The notes under the pieces were generated by a model. That model searched no databases. It was not told the origin of the DNA and worked only from the letters and a program-made list of their open reading frames with translations. A stretch of DNA of 14,395 bases. It comes from DAOTUB01 sp034437455. GTDB lineage: Bacteria; Chloroflexota; Anaerolineae; B4-G1. Position numbers and translations under genes: made by a program. The stretch spans positions 1 to 14,395 of the forward strand of contig DAOTUB010000297.1 in NCBI GenBank assembly GCA_034437455.1, read 5' to 3'. Positions 5,762-12,289 of this stretch are shown here, piece after piece (position 1 is the stretch's first letter; each line of letters starts with the position of its first letter).

Positions 5762-6775
5762 TCACGTCTCGGTCATGGCCAATCCTGCCACCAACAGGTC
5801 GAGCGCCACCTCCGCCTCGATCTTGCCGGTCTTGATCTCCACATCGGTATCCAGTAGATAACGGTATACCTTCTCCAGTTGGGCGGCGGTAAAGTGAGTC
5901 GCCTGGTTATAAAGTTTGCGCGCCGGGAAAGGATGGATATTCAGCGCCTTGGCGACGTCCTGTGGAGTGGCGCCTCCTGTCTTTAGTTCTTCGACCTGGA
6001 GCAGGAGCCGAAATTGACGCACGATCATCCCCATCAATGCCAGGGGATGATCGCCTCCGTCCAGCAAGCGGTGGAGCGTCTGGGCGGCGGCGCGGCCATC
6101 CCGCCGGCCCAGGGCGTCCACCATGTCAAAAATAACGGCGTCTTGTGAGTAAGGCACCAGTATCTCGATATCTGTTTTCGTGATGGGCCGCTCTCTGTTG
6201 GTATAGGTGACCAGTTTTACGATTTCCTGATCGAGCAGTCGCAGGTCGGCGCCGACGATGGCGGCGAGTTCGTGAGCCGCTCGCGGTTCGATCTCACCGC
6301 CGTGCATGCGGACGCGCTTTTCGATCCAGCGGGGCAATCTCTTTGCATCGGGTGGGTCAAATCGCTTGACGTACCCTCGCGCTTCCTGCTGGGCCAGTTT
6401 GACGATGGGATGGCCGGCGGGCAGGGATTTTTCCTCGACAAAGACGAGACGGGTCGTTTCGGGCAGGCGGGGGAGGTACTCGGTCAGAGCCTCCAGCATC
6501 TCCCGTTGGCTGGTCGAGAGTTCCTGGCCTCTCCGCGCACTCAATCGCGTCAGCCACCCTTCGACGATGATGAGTCGTTTTTCGGCCAGAAATGGAATGG
6601 CGTCGCAGGCGTGATGCAATTCGGCCAGTGTGAGGCTCTTTCCGCTCAACACGGTGGTGTTCAGGTCCACGGTGTCGGGCGGACCGAGCCTCCGTTTGAA
6701 ATCGGCCAGCGTCTCGGCGCGGGTGAATTCGTCCGTACCGTGAAATACGTAAAAAGCGGGCGTGGGTTTTGCCAT
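5762..6775 (-). CDS. holA: DNA polymerase III delta subunit
   Basis: A 337-aa clamp-loader delta subunit, which opens the beta sliding clamp during loading. The N-terminal AAA+-like domain (about 1-145) begins FYVFHGTDEFTRAE and lacks a functional P-loop, as is usual for delta. The family-typical segments FLAEKRLIIVEGW and, later, KRFDPPDAKRLPRWIEKRV lead into the helical lid and the C-terminal collar domain (about 210-337), with DMVDALGRRDGRAAAQTLHRLL. The ATG follows directly on the TAG of the upstream gene, so translation is probably coupled; the AGGG before it serves as the SD. Length is normal. The linkage of replication to a DUF6391-like gene and perhaps a sortase gene seems to be one of position rather than function. 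Confidence 0.93.
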   Translation of the reverse strand: MAKPTPAFYVFHGTDEFTRAETLADFKRRLGPPDTVDLNTTVLSGKSLTLAELHHACDAIPFLAEKRLIIVEGWLTRLSARRGQELSTSQREMLEALTEYLPRLPETTRLVFVEEKSLPAGHPIVKLAQQEARGYVKRFDPPDAKRLPRWIEKRVRMHGGEIEPRAAHELAAIVGADLRLLDQEIVKLVTYTNRERPITKTDIEILVPYSQDAVIFDMVDALGRRDGRAAAQTLHRLLDGGDHPLALMGMIVRQFRLLLQVEELKTGGATPQDVAKALNIHPFPARKLYNQATHFTAAQLEKVYRYLLDTDVEIKTGKIEAEVALDLLVAGLAMTET

Positions 6776-7327
6776 CTATCCCTCGGTGCGGACGTGGTGG
6801 ACGAGGATGCCTGCTCGGCTCTCTTTCGTGACGCCGACGATGGACAGATCGCCGACGTCCGCCTGGGTGGTCACGTGGGCCTGTAAGGCAGTGCCCAACG
6901 GTCGAGCCACAACGATCCCCAACATCGCCACAGCACAGGCGAGCGGAAGGCGATAGAGGCGCTCGACCCAGTTGGGCAAATTGCTTTTATCTCGGTTTCC
7001 AGACAGACCGCCGAGGGTCAGGAACGCCCCCAACCCGGCCAGCGTCCCGGCGACGACGAGGTTGGAGCCACAATTGGGATGGATGGCCATCTGCCGCTGA
7101 CCGGCTGTTAAGCGTCGCAGTCCTTCCTGGGCAGCGGCAAGCACGCTCTCGGTGGGCACGTCGCCGTAGATGTAAAAACCCCACAGCGAGGATCGCCCCG
7201 CCAGTCGGAGCTCCCGGTGACGCTCGCCGAGCACTTGCATCGTGGCGTGCTCCAACGCGTGATTGCGGCGCACGCGAGAGATCAAGGGAAGGTCCAGCAG
7301 GGTTGACAAAGAATGTGGATCGCTCAT
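6776..7327 (-). CDS. DUF6391-like membrane protein
   Basis: A 183-aa protein of unknown function. It has a conserved-looking N-terminal part with RRNHALEHATMQVL (20-33) and AIHPNCGSNLVV (81-92), which carry His, Glu and Cys residues of the sort found in metal sites, although no enzyme activity is established. Two hydrophobic segments follow, at about 90-108 and 126-145. The NHALEHA and HPNCG motifs are what I associate with DUF6391, reported mainly from cyanobacteria and Chloroflexota. The ATG at 7327 has GGAGGA 7-8 nt upstream; the frame remains open to a TTG at 7405, but that extension has no SD. It abuts holA and is probably cotranscribed with it. Confidence 0.78.
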   Translation of the reverse strand: MSDPHSLSTLLDLPLISRVRRNHALEHATMQVLGERHRELRLAGRSSLWGFYIYGDVPTESVLAAAQEGLRRLTAGQRQMAIHPNCGSNLVVAGTLAGLGAFLTLGGLSGNRDKSNLPNWVERLYRLPLACAVAMLGIVVARPLGTALQAHVTTQADVGDLSIVGVTKESRAGILVHHVRTEG

Positions 7328-7375
7328 TGTTGTCTCCTCCAGTCTGATCAAGCTGCCGATGTACTCGGTGAACAA

Positions 7376-7405
7376 ATGATACCACGAATGCGACGAAGCG
7401 GCCAA
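7376..7405 (-). promoter_or_regulatory. Possible promoter for the DUF6391-holA pair
   Basis: On the minus strand, TTGGCC (7405-7400), 18 nt and TATCAT (7381-7376) lie 48 nt before the start codon. The match is only moderate; read-through from the sortase promoter is an alternative. Confidence 0.35.
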
Positions 7406-7425
7406 TTAGAAGGGGATTGGCAAAG

Positions 7426-8196
7426 TCAACCCTCGCTGTCTGCCGTCACTGGATGGGCGATGACGATCAATCGGTTGCGCAGACTGCCGTAGGGGTGGCA
7501 GGTGACGAGGGTCAGCCGCTCGTCGTCGGTGGGCAGGATGTAACGCGCGTTCCTCTGGCGCACTTCCAGTGGCTGACCGGCCTCGGGTAAGATCAGCACT
7601 TTGGCGGCGGCGTATGTGTGGATGGCGTTGTCTGTGTAGATGATAATGACGTCGTCCTCCTCCAATGTGTATAGGTCGCGAAACACTTCGCCGTGAGTGG
7701 TGTTGTGGCCGTTGAGGACGGTGTTGCCGGGTATTCCTGGTGGGGCAGAGGTCTCGTGCCAGCCGGCGGCGTACATATCCGGTACCTCCCACACTGCCTG
7801 CGCCTGCCCCGCGACTTCCAGCGTCTGCCACGAGACAGGCACGATGGGAGCATCCACGCCAATGACCGGGATAACGACGCGAGTGGGCAAAGCAGGTATG
7901 GGGGTGAGCGTAGGCGTGTGGGTGGGGGCAAGAGGAGAAGTGAATGTGGAAGTGTAGGAGGATGTCGGTGTGAAGGAACTCGTAGGAGCGGCGCTGGCGA
8001 CCGTAGAGGTAACCATCGAGAGCAAAGGTGCAGGCGGCCTGGTCGGCGTGGGAGAAAGAACGGTCAGGCGAGAATGTACGTAAGGATAGGCCAACAGACT
8101 GCCCACGAGAAGCAGCAATACCCCCGCCCAGATCACAACCTGGACAATGAACCCAAGTTTCGTCGGCTTTGAATCAAAATCGCGCATATCTGTCAT
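7426..8196 (-). CDS. Sortase with Pro/Thr/Ser-rich linker
   Basis: A 256-aa membrane-anchored cysteine transpeptidase that cleaves a sorting motif on surface proteins and transfers them to a cell-surface nucleophile. One N-terminal membrane helix (about 16-38) is followed by a low-complexity linker (48-104, rich in P, T, S) that spans to the sortase beta-barrel (105-256). The catalytic triad is visible as H164 (LNGHNTTHGE), C233 (LTLVTCHPYG) and R242 (or R240, SLRNRLIVIAHP). The architecture fits class D-F type sortases; the class cannot be settled by eye. The ATG at 8196 is followed by another at 8187; neither has a good SD, and the promoter start near 8207 makes the leader very short. No LPxTG-type substrate is encoded in the window. 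Confidence 0.92.
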   Translation of the reverse strand: MTDMRDFDSKPTKLGFIVQVVIWAGVLLLLVGSLLAYPYVHSRLTVLSPTPTRPPAPLLSMVTSTVASAAPTSSFTPTSSYTSTFTSPLAPTHTPTLTPIPALPTRVVIPVIGVDAPIVPVSWQTLEVAGQAQAVWEVPDMYAAGWHETSAPPGIPGNTVLNGHNTTHGEVFRDLYTLEEDDVIIIYTDNAIHTYAAAKVLILPEAGQPLEVRQRNARYILPTDDERLTLVTCHPYGSLRNRLIVIAHPVTADSEG

Positions 8197-8213
8197 TGAT
8201 CTGTGTGCGCTTG

Positions 8214-8241
8214 ATTATACTTCACAGGCGTTGGCAGGACA
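8214..8241 (-). promoter_or_regulatory. Promoter of the sortase gene
   Basis: On the minus strand, TTGTCC (8241-8236), 16 nt and TATAAT (8219-8214). The start would fall about 10 nt before the sortase ATG, giving an almost leaderless mRNA, in keeping with the missing SD. Confidence 0.5.
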
Positions 8242-8297
8242 AGGTGAAACATGGATCGTCAAACCTCGGCGATATTCTACATGGAGGGAAAAAGTTC

Positions 8298-8326
8298 TTG
8301 ACAACATTCCTTGAATCAAGTATACT
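8298..8326 (+). promoter_or_regulatory. Near-consensus promoter of the acyl-CoA synthetase gene
   Basis: TTGACA (8298-8303), a 17-nt spacer and TATACT (8321-8326) form the best sigma70-type promoter in the window. The start would be near 8333, giving a leader of about 70 nt. Confidence 0.78.
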
Positions 8327-8336
8327 GAGCTTGAAT
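8310..8336. promoter_or_regulatory. Candidate operator within the fadD promoter
   Basis: cttgaatcaag (8310-8320) is a perfect 11-bp palindrome filling the spacer up to the -10 box, and its half-site cttgaat recurs at 8330-8336, 20 bp later. A repressor bound here would cover the promoter. The regulator is not identifiable; fatty-acid genes are commonly under FadR- or TetR-type repressors, but no match to a known site is claimed. Confidence 0.4.
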
Positions 8337-8403
8337 ATCCACACCGTGCTTGGAAATCAGAATCGTCGTCTCCTCGCTCTCGTACATACAAGGAGGTACA
8401 ACT

Positions 8404-10131
8404 ATGGAAAGACCCTGGCTCGCTAATTATGAAGAAGGTGTCCCGGCCAACGTTGATATACCCGATTATCCGGTCACACAAAACCTCATCAACGCTGCCG
8501 AAACGTACCCCGACAATACAGCTCTGATCTTTGGCAACGTGGTCGAACCTCTCGGTAACGCGCTCATGGATGCCACGATGAGCTACCGACGTTTACTCGA
8601 GCTGACCTATCGCTTTGCCGCCGCGTTACAACAATTGGGGGTCAAGAAGGGGGACCGGGTGGCCGTTCATCTACCCAATTGTCCCCAGTTCGTCATCGCT
8701 TATTACGCCACGTTGATGGTCGGCGGGATCGTCGTCCCCTGCAACCCTGCGTACGTGGCCCGCGAACTCACCCACCAGTTGAACGATTCTGGCACTGAAA
8801 CGATCGTCACCTTCAGCCTGACGTATCCACTCGTGAAAAAGATTCGCGCCGAGACTCCGCTCAAGCAGGTCGTCGTCACCAATATCAAGGAATACTTTCC
8901 CGGTCTACTCAAAATGTTGTTCACCCTCGCCGTGGAGAAGAAAGAAGGTCACCGTCAAGACATCTCTGGCGACGCCAACACCTATTGGTTCCAGGACATC
9001 CTCGCCAGCGCGCCCGCCAAGCCCACGCCGGTGGAGATTGATATGGAGGACAGCGCCGTGTTGATGTACACCGGCGGCACTACCGGCATCTCTAAAGGGG
9101 CTCAGTTGACCCATCGGAACGTCCAGGCCAACGCCGTGCAGGTTCGAGCCTGGTTCCCTGGTCTGGTCGAGGGCGAGGAGACGATCCTGACCTCCTTGCC
9201 CCTCTACCACAGTTACGCGATGACCACGTGTATGAACCTGGGGGTCCTCGCGGGTGCGGCGTGTCTGCTGATCGCCGATCCCCGCGTGCTGATCCACATT
9301 CTCAAGTCCATAGACAAGCATCGTCCCACCCTGTACCCCGGCGTCCCCGCTCTGTATGTCTCGATCAATAACTATGTCGAGATCGGCAAGTTCGATCTTA
9401 GCTCCATCAAGGCCTGCATCAGTGGGGCCGCGCCCCTGCCGGTCGAGGTGCAACATCGGTTCCAGGAGCTGACCGGCGGGCGATTGGTGGAGGGATATGG
9501 TCTCAGCGAGGCCACGCCGGTCACCCACGCCAATCCCATTTTTGGCGAGAACCGCATTGGGACGATTGGTCTGCCTTTCCCCAGCACCGATGCCAAGATC
9601 ATGGACGTCGACACCGGGAGCCAGGACTTGCCGCCGGACGAGGTTGGCGAACTGGTCGTGCGGGGGCCGCAGGTGATGAAGGGCTACTGGCAGATGCCCA
9701 CAGAGACGGCGAATGTGCTGCGCGATGGCTGGCTCCACACGGGCGACATGGCCCGCATGGACGAGGGCGGCTATTTCCAGATCGTGGATCGCAAGAAGGA
9801 CATGATCCTGGGCGCCGGAGGGTTCAACGTCTATCCGCGCGAAGTCGAGGAGGTCTTGTACCAGCATCCCAAGGTCAAAGAGTGCGCCGTGGTGGGTATC
9901 CCGATCAGCGAGGAAAAAGGCGAGCGAGTGAAGGCTTTCGTCGTTCTCAAAGAGGGTGGGACGGCGACCGAGGAAGAGCTGGTCGAGTTCTGCAAAGAGA
10001 ACCTCGTCTACTACAAGCGGCCCAAGTTCATCGAGTTTCGTGACGAACTGCCCAAGACGATGGTCGGTAAGGTTCTGCGGCGGGTGCTGCTCGAGGAAGA
10101 GATGAAGAAACTGGCTGAACAAGAGCAGTGA
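8404..10131 (+). CDS. fadD: Long-chain fatty acid-CoA ligase
   Basis: A 575-aa adenylate-forming enzyme that activates fatty acids to acyl-AMP and then acyl-CoA for beta-oxidation or lipid synthesis. The AMP-binding signature MYTGGTTGISKG is at 221-232, GYGLSEATPVTH forms the adenine-binding A5 motif, GWLHTGDMARMDEGGYF and DRKKDMILGAGGFNVYPRE form the hinge and fatty-acyl-CoA signature, and the C-terminal LPKTMVGKVLRRVL carries the catalytic lysine. All core motifs are intact and the length is normal. The ATG at 8404 has an ideal AAGGAGGT 6 nt upstream; an open reading frame extends to 8350 but has no SD. It is monocistronic, between a strong promoter and a terminator at 10172. Chain-length preference cannot be read from sequence by eye. 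Confidence 0.93.
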   Translation: MERPWLANYEEGVPANVDIPDYPVTQNLINAAETYPDNTALIFGNVVEPLGNALMDATMSYRRLLELTYRFAAALQQLGVKKGDRVAVHLPNCPQFVIAYYATLMVGGIVVPCNPAYVARELTHQLNDSGTETIVTFSLTYPLVKKIRAETPLKQVVVTNIKEYFPGLLKMLFTLAVEKKEGHRQDISGDANTYWFQDILASAPAKPTPVEIDMEDSAVLMYTGGTTGISKGAQLTHRNVQANAVQVRAWFPGLVEGEETILTSLPLYHSYAMTTCMNLGVLAGAACLLIADPRVLIHILKSIDKHRPTLYPGVPALYVSINNYVEIGKFDLSSIKACISGAAPLPVEVQHRFQELTGGRLVEGYGLSEATPVTHANPIFGENRIGTIGLPFPSTDAKIMDVDTGSQDLPPDEVGELVVRGPQVMKGYWQMPTETANVLRDGWLHTGDMARMDEGGYFQIVDRKKDMILGAGGFNVYPREVEEVLYQHPKVKECAVVGIPISEEKGERVKAFVVLKEGGTATEEELVEFCKENLVYYKRPKFIEFRDELPKTMVGKVLRRVLLEEEMKKLAEQEQ

Positions 10132-10171
10132 GCGATCCAATCTATCGCTGATTGCCGGCAAGCAGTAAGTA

Positions 10172-10201
10172 AAAAGGCGGAGCTAACAGGCTCCGCCTTT
10201 T
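10172..10201. terminator. Bidirectional intrinsic terminator between fadD and ftsH
   Basis: aaaaggcggagc (10172-10183) and gctccgcctttt (10190-10201) form a perfect 12-bp stem with a 6-nt loop. The G+C-rich core ends in A's on one side and T's on the other, so it reads as a terminator on both strands, serving the two convergent genes. Confidence 0.92.
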
Positions 10202-10246
10202 GTCGTCGTACAGCTTTAGGAGGATAACTCCATCTGCTATGTCACC

Positions 10247-12190
10247 TCACGCCGGGGCTGGCGCGGGCGGCATATCCAGAACAGATTGAGGACGTTCGGC
10301 CGTCGGCTGCTCAGCGGATCGTTCGGCGCCAGAAGCAGAGGGGGAGCTTTCTAGAACTTTTGACGTTTCCTCAGAGACGCCCTCGAACAAAGCAGCGAAC
10401 TCGCTCGCATTCAGCGTCTCGACCTCCATCAGTCGTTGAGCGACTCGATCCAACTGTTCTCGATAGCGAATCAAAATGTCCCTGGCTCGCTTGTGGGCTC
10501 TATGAACAATTTCGCGCACTTCTTCGTCAATTTCTTGCGCCACAGCTTCGCTGTAATCCCGTTGCTCGCCGATCTCCTTGCCCAGGAAAACCAGCTCCTC
10601 TTTCTGACCAAACGTCATCGGCCCCAACTTTTCGCTCATCCCGTAGCGTGTCACCATGGCACGCGCCAGTTCCGTCACCTCGCCCAGATCGTTCGACGCG
10701 CCCGTAGTCACGTCATCGAATATCAATTCCTCGGCTGCCCGCCCTCCCAGCGCAAACGCCAGGTTATCCTCATATTTTGTCTTGCTCATAAGACGCCGAT
10801 CCTGCTCTGGCAAGGCTATGGTGTAGCCAGAAGCCATCCCACGCGCCACGATCGAGACCTTGTGCACTGGATCGCACTTGGGCAAGACGTGACCAACTAC
10901 CGCGTGACCAGCCTCGTGGTAGGCAATGATGAGTTTCTCCTCGTCGGATATGACACGACTTTTCCGCTCTGGCCCGGCGATCACCCGTTCGATCGCCTCT
11001 TCAAACTCGGCCCGCCCGCTGGCCTTTTTGTTGCGACGGGCGGCCAGGATGGCCGCCTCGTTGACCAGATTGTCTATATCGGCCCCTACAAAGCCCGGAG
11101 TCGCCTTGGCTATGATGGCCAGATCCACGTCGTCAGCCAGGGGCTTGCCGCGCACGTGCAGTTTCAAAATCTCCTCGCGCCCACGGATATCGGGGCGATC
11201 CAGCACGACGCGCCGGTCAAAGCGACCCGGCCGCAGCAATGCGGGGTCGAGAATATCGGGGCGGTTGGTGGCCGCGACGATGATCACGTTCGTGTCCGTG
11301 TCAAAGCCATCCATCTCGACCAGGATCTGGTTCAACGTCTGCTCGCGCTCGTCGTGAGAGCCGCCCAGCCCCGCGCCTCGGTGGCGGCCTACCGCATCGA
11401 TCTCGTCGAGAAAGATGATACAAGGGCTGTGCCGCTTGGCCTGGTCGAACAGGTCGCGCACCCGGGACGCTCCCACGCCAACGAACATCTCGACAAACTC
11501 GGAGCCGGAGATAGAAAAGAAGGGCACTCCCGCCTCGCCGGACACGGCCTTGGCCAGAAGCGTTTTTCCCGTTCCCGGAGCTCCCATCAACAGCACGCCC
11601 TTGGGGATGCGGGCGCCAAGCTGGATAAACTTTTCCGGCTCCTTGAGGAACTCGACGATCTCGTTCAGTCCCTCCTTGGCTTCTTCTGCTCCTCCCACGT
11701 CTTCGAATGTGATCGATGGCTGGTCGCCGGTGTACATGCGCGCGCGACTCTTGCCAAAAGAGAGCGCGCGGTTGTTGGCGCCCTGGAACTGGCGCAACAT
11801 GACGTAACCGCCGACGAACATGGCGATCACGAGCAAGATCGATCCTCCCGTGCTCACCAAAGCGATCCAATCAGGCGGCTGCACCGGGTCAATCTCAATG
11901 TTGGTCAACATGCTCTCAGGCACTCCCAGATACAGTAACTGCTCCGAGAGTGTGGATTCCGATTCTTTGTGCGATGCGATCTCCTCGCCGTTGTCGAGTT
12001 CGACAAACAGATTGTCTCCTTCTACACGGATGCTGGTGACTCGGCCTTCCCGCGCCAGCGCAGCTATCTCCGAGAACATTCTTCTCGGTATGTCCTGTGT
12101 CTGTTGCGAATAGAAGCTGTAGACCAGAAACACGACCGCAGCGAGTATGATCAGGTAAATAAACGAACTTCCTCTCGATTGACTACCCAC
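10247..12190 (-). CDS. ftsH: ATP-dependent zinc metalloprotease FtsH
   Basis: A 647-aa membrane-bound AAA+ protease that degrades misassembled membrane proteins and regulatory substrates. Membrane helices at about 10-28 and 107-131 flank an extracytoplasmic domain. The AAA module shows Walker A GAPGTGKT (203-210), Walker B IIFLDEID (258-265), and the second region of homology ending RPGRFDRR (arginine fingers R320 and R323). The peptidase site is HEAGH (H425, E426, H429), with D501 (TGASNDLGE) as the third zinc ligand. The C-terminal 45 residues are rich in Ser, Glu, Pro and Ala and are probably flexible. The start is GTG at 12190 with GGAGG 6 nt upstream; no ATG fits as well. It lies 99 nt downstream of the kinase gene with its own extended -10 promoter. 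Confidence 0.97.
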   Translation of the reverse strand: MGSQSRGSSFIYLIILAAVVFLVYSFYSQQTQDIPRRMFSEIAALAREGRVTSIRVEGDNLFVELDNGEEIASHKESESTLSEQLLYLGVPESMLTNIEIDPVQPPDWIALVSTGGSILLVIAMFVGGYVMLRQFQGANNRALSFGKSRARMYTGDQPSITFEDVGGAEEAKEGLNEIVEFLKEPEKFIQLGARIPKGVLLMGAPGTGKTLLAKAVSGEAGVPFFSISGSEFVEMFVGVGASRVRDLFDQAKRHSPCIIFLDEIDAVGRHRGAGLGGSHDEREQTLNQILVEMDGFDTDTNVIIVAATNRPDILDPALLRPGRFDRRVVLDRPDIRGREEILKLHVRGKPLADDVDLAIIAKATPGFVGADIDNLVNEAAILAARRNKKASGRAEFEEAIERVIAGPERKSRVISDEEKLIIAYHEAGHAVVGHVLPKCDPVHKVSIVARGMASGYTIALPEQDRRLMSKTKYEDNLAFALGGRAAEELIFDDVTTGASNDLGEVTELARAMVTRYGMSEKLGPMTFGQKEELVFLGKEIGEQRDYSEAVAQEIDEEVREIVHRAHKRARDILIRYREQLDRVAQRLMEVETLNASEFAALFEGVSEETSKVLESSPSASGAERSAEQPTAERPQSVLDMPPAPAPA

Positions 12191-12210
12191 GTCTTTCCTC
12201 CATTACTAAT

Positions 12211-12235
12211 CAGACGCTCAAAATCGGCGCGTCTG
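12211..12235 (-). other. Hairpin in the ftsH 5' leader
   Basis: cagacgc and gcgtctg (12211-12217 and 12229-12235) form a perfect 7-bp stem with an 11-nt loop, ending about 12 nt before the ftsH SD. No T-tract follows, so it is not a terminator of the kinase gene. It could affect mRNA stability or translation of ftsH. Confidence 0.4.
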
Positions 12236-12260
12236 CCATATTCTCCAGTGCTACTTGAAG

Positions 12261-12269
12261 ATTATACCA
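12261..12269 (-). promoter_or_regulatory. Extended -10 promoter of ftsH
   Basis: On the minus strand TGGTATAAT (12269-12261) is a perfect extended -10; no good -35 is visible. The start near 12254 would give a leader of about 64 nt. Confidence 0.55.
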
Positions 12270-12289
12270 GGAATCACCAGATACGCTAC

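Noticed and set aside
8905..10161. A 418-codon minus-strand open frame opposite fadD
   Set aside because: Its sequence is the complement of conserved acyl-CoA synthetase motifs, and it crosses toward the terminator without a start signal.
10436..11938. A 500-codon plus-strand open frame opposite ftsH
   Set aside because: FtsH is unmistakable on the other strand; this frame has no SD and no recognisable domain.
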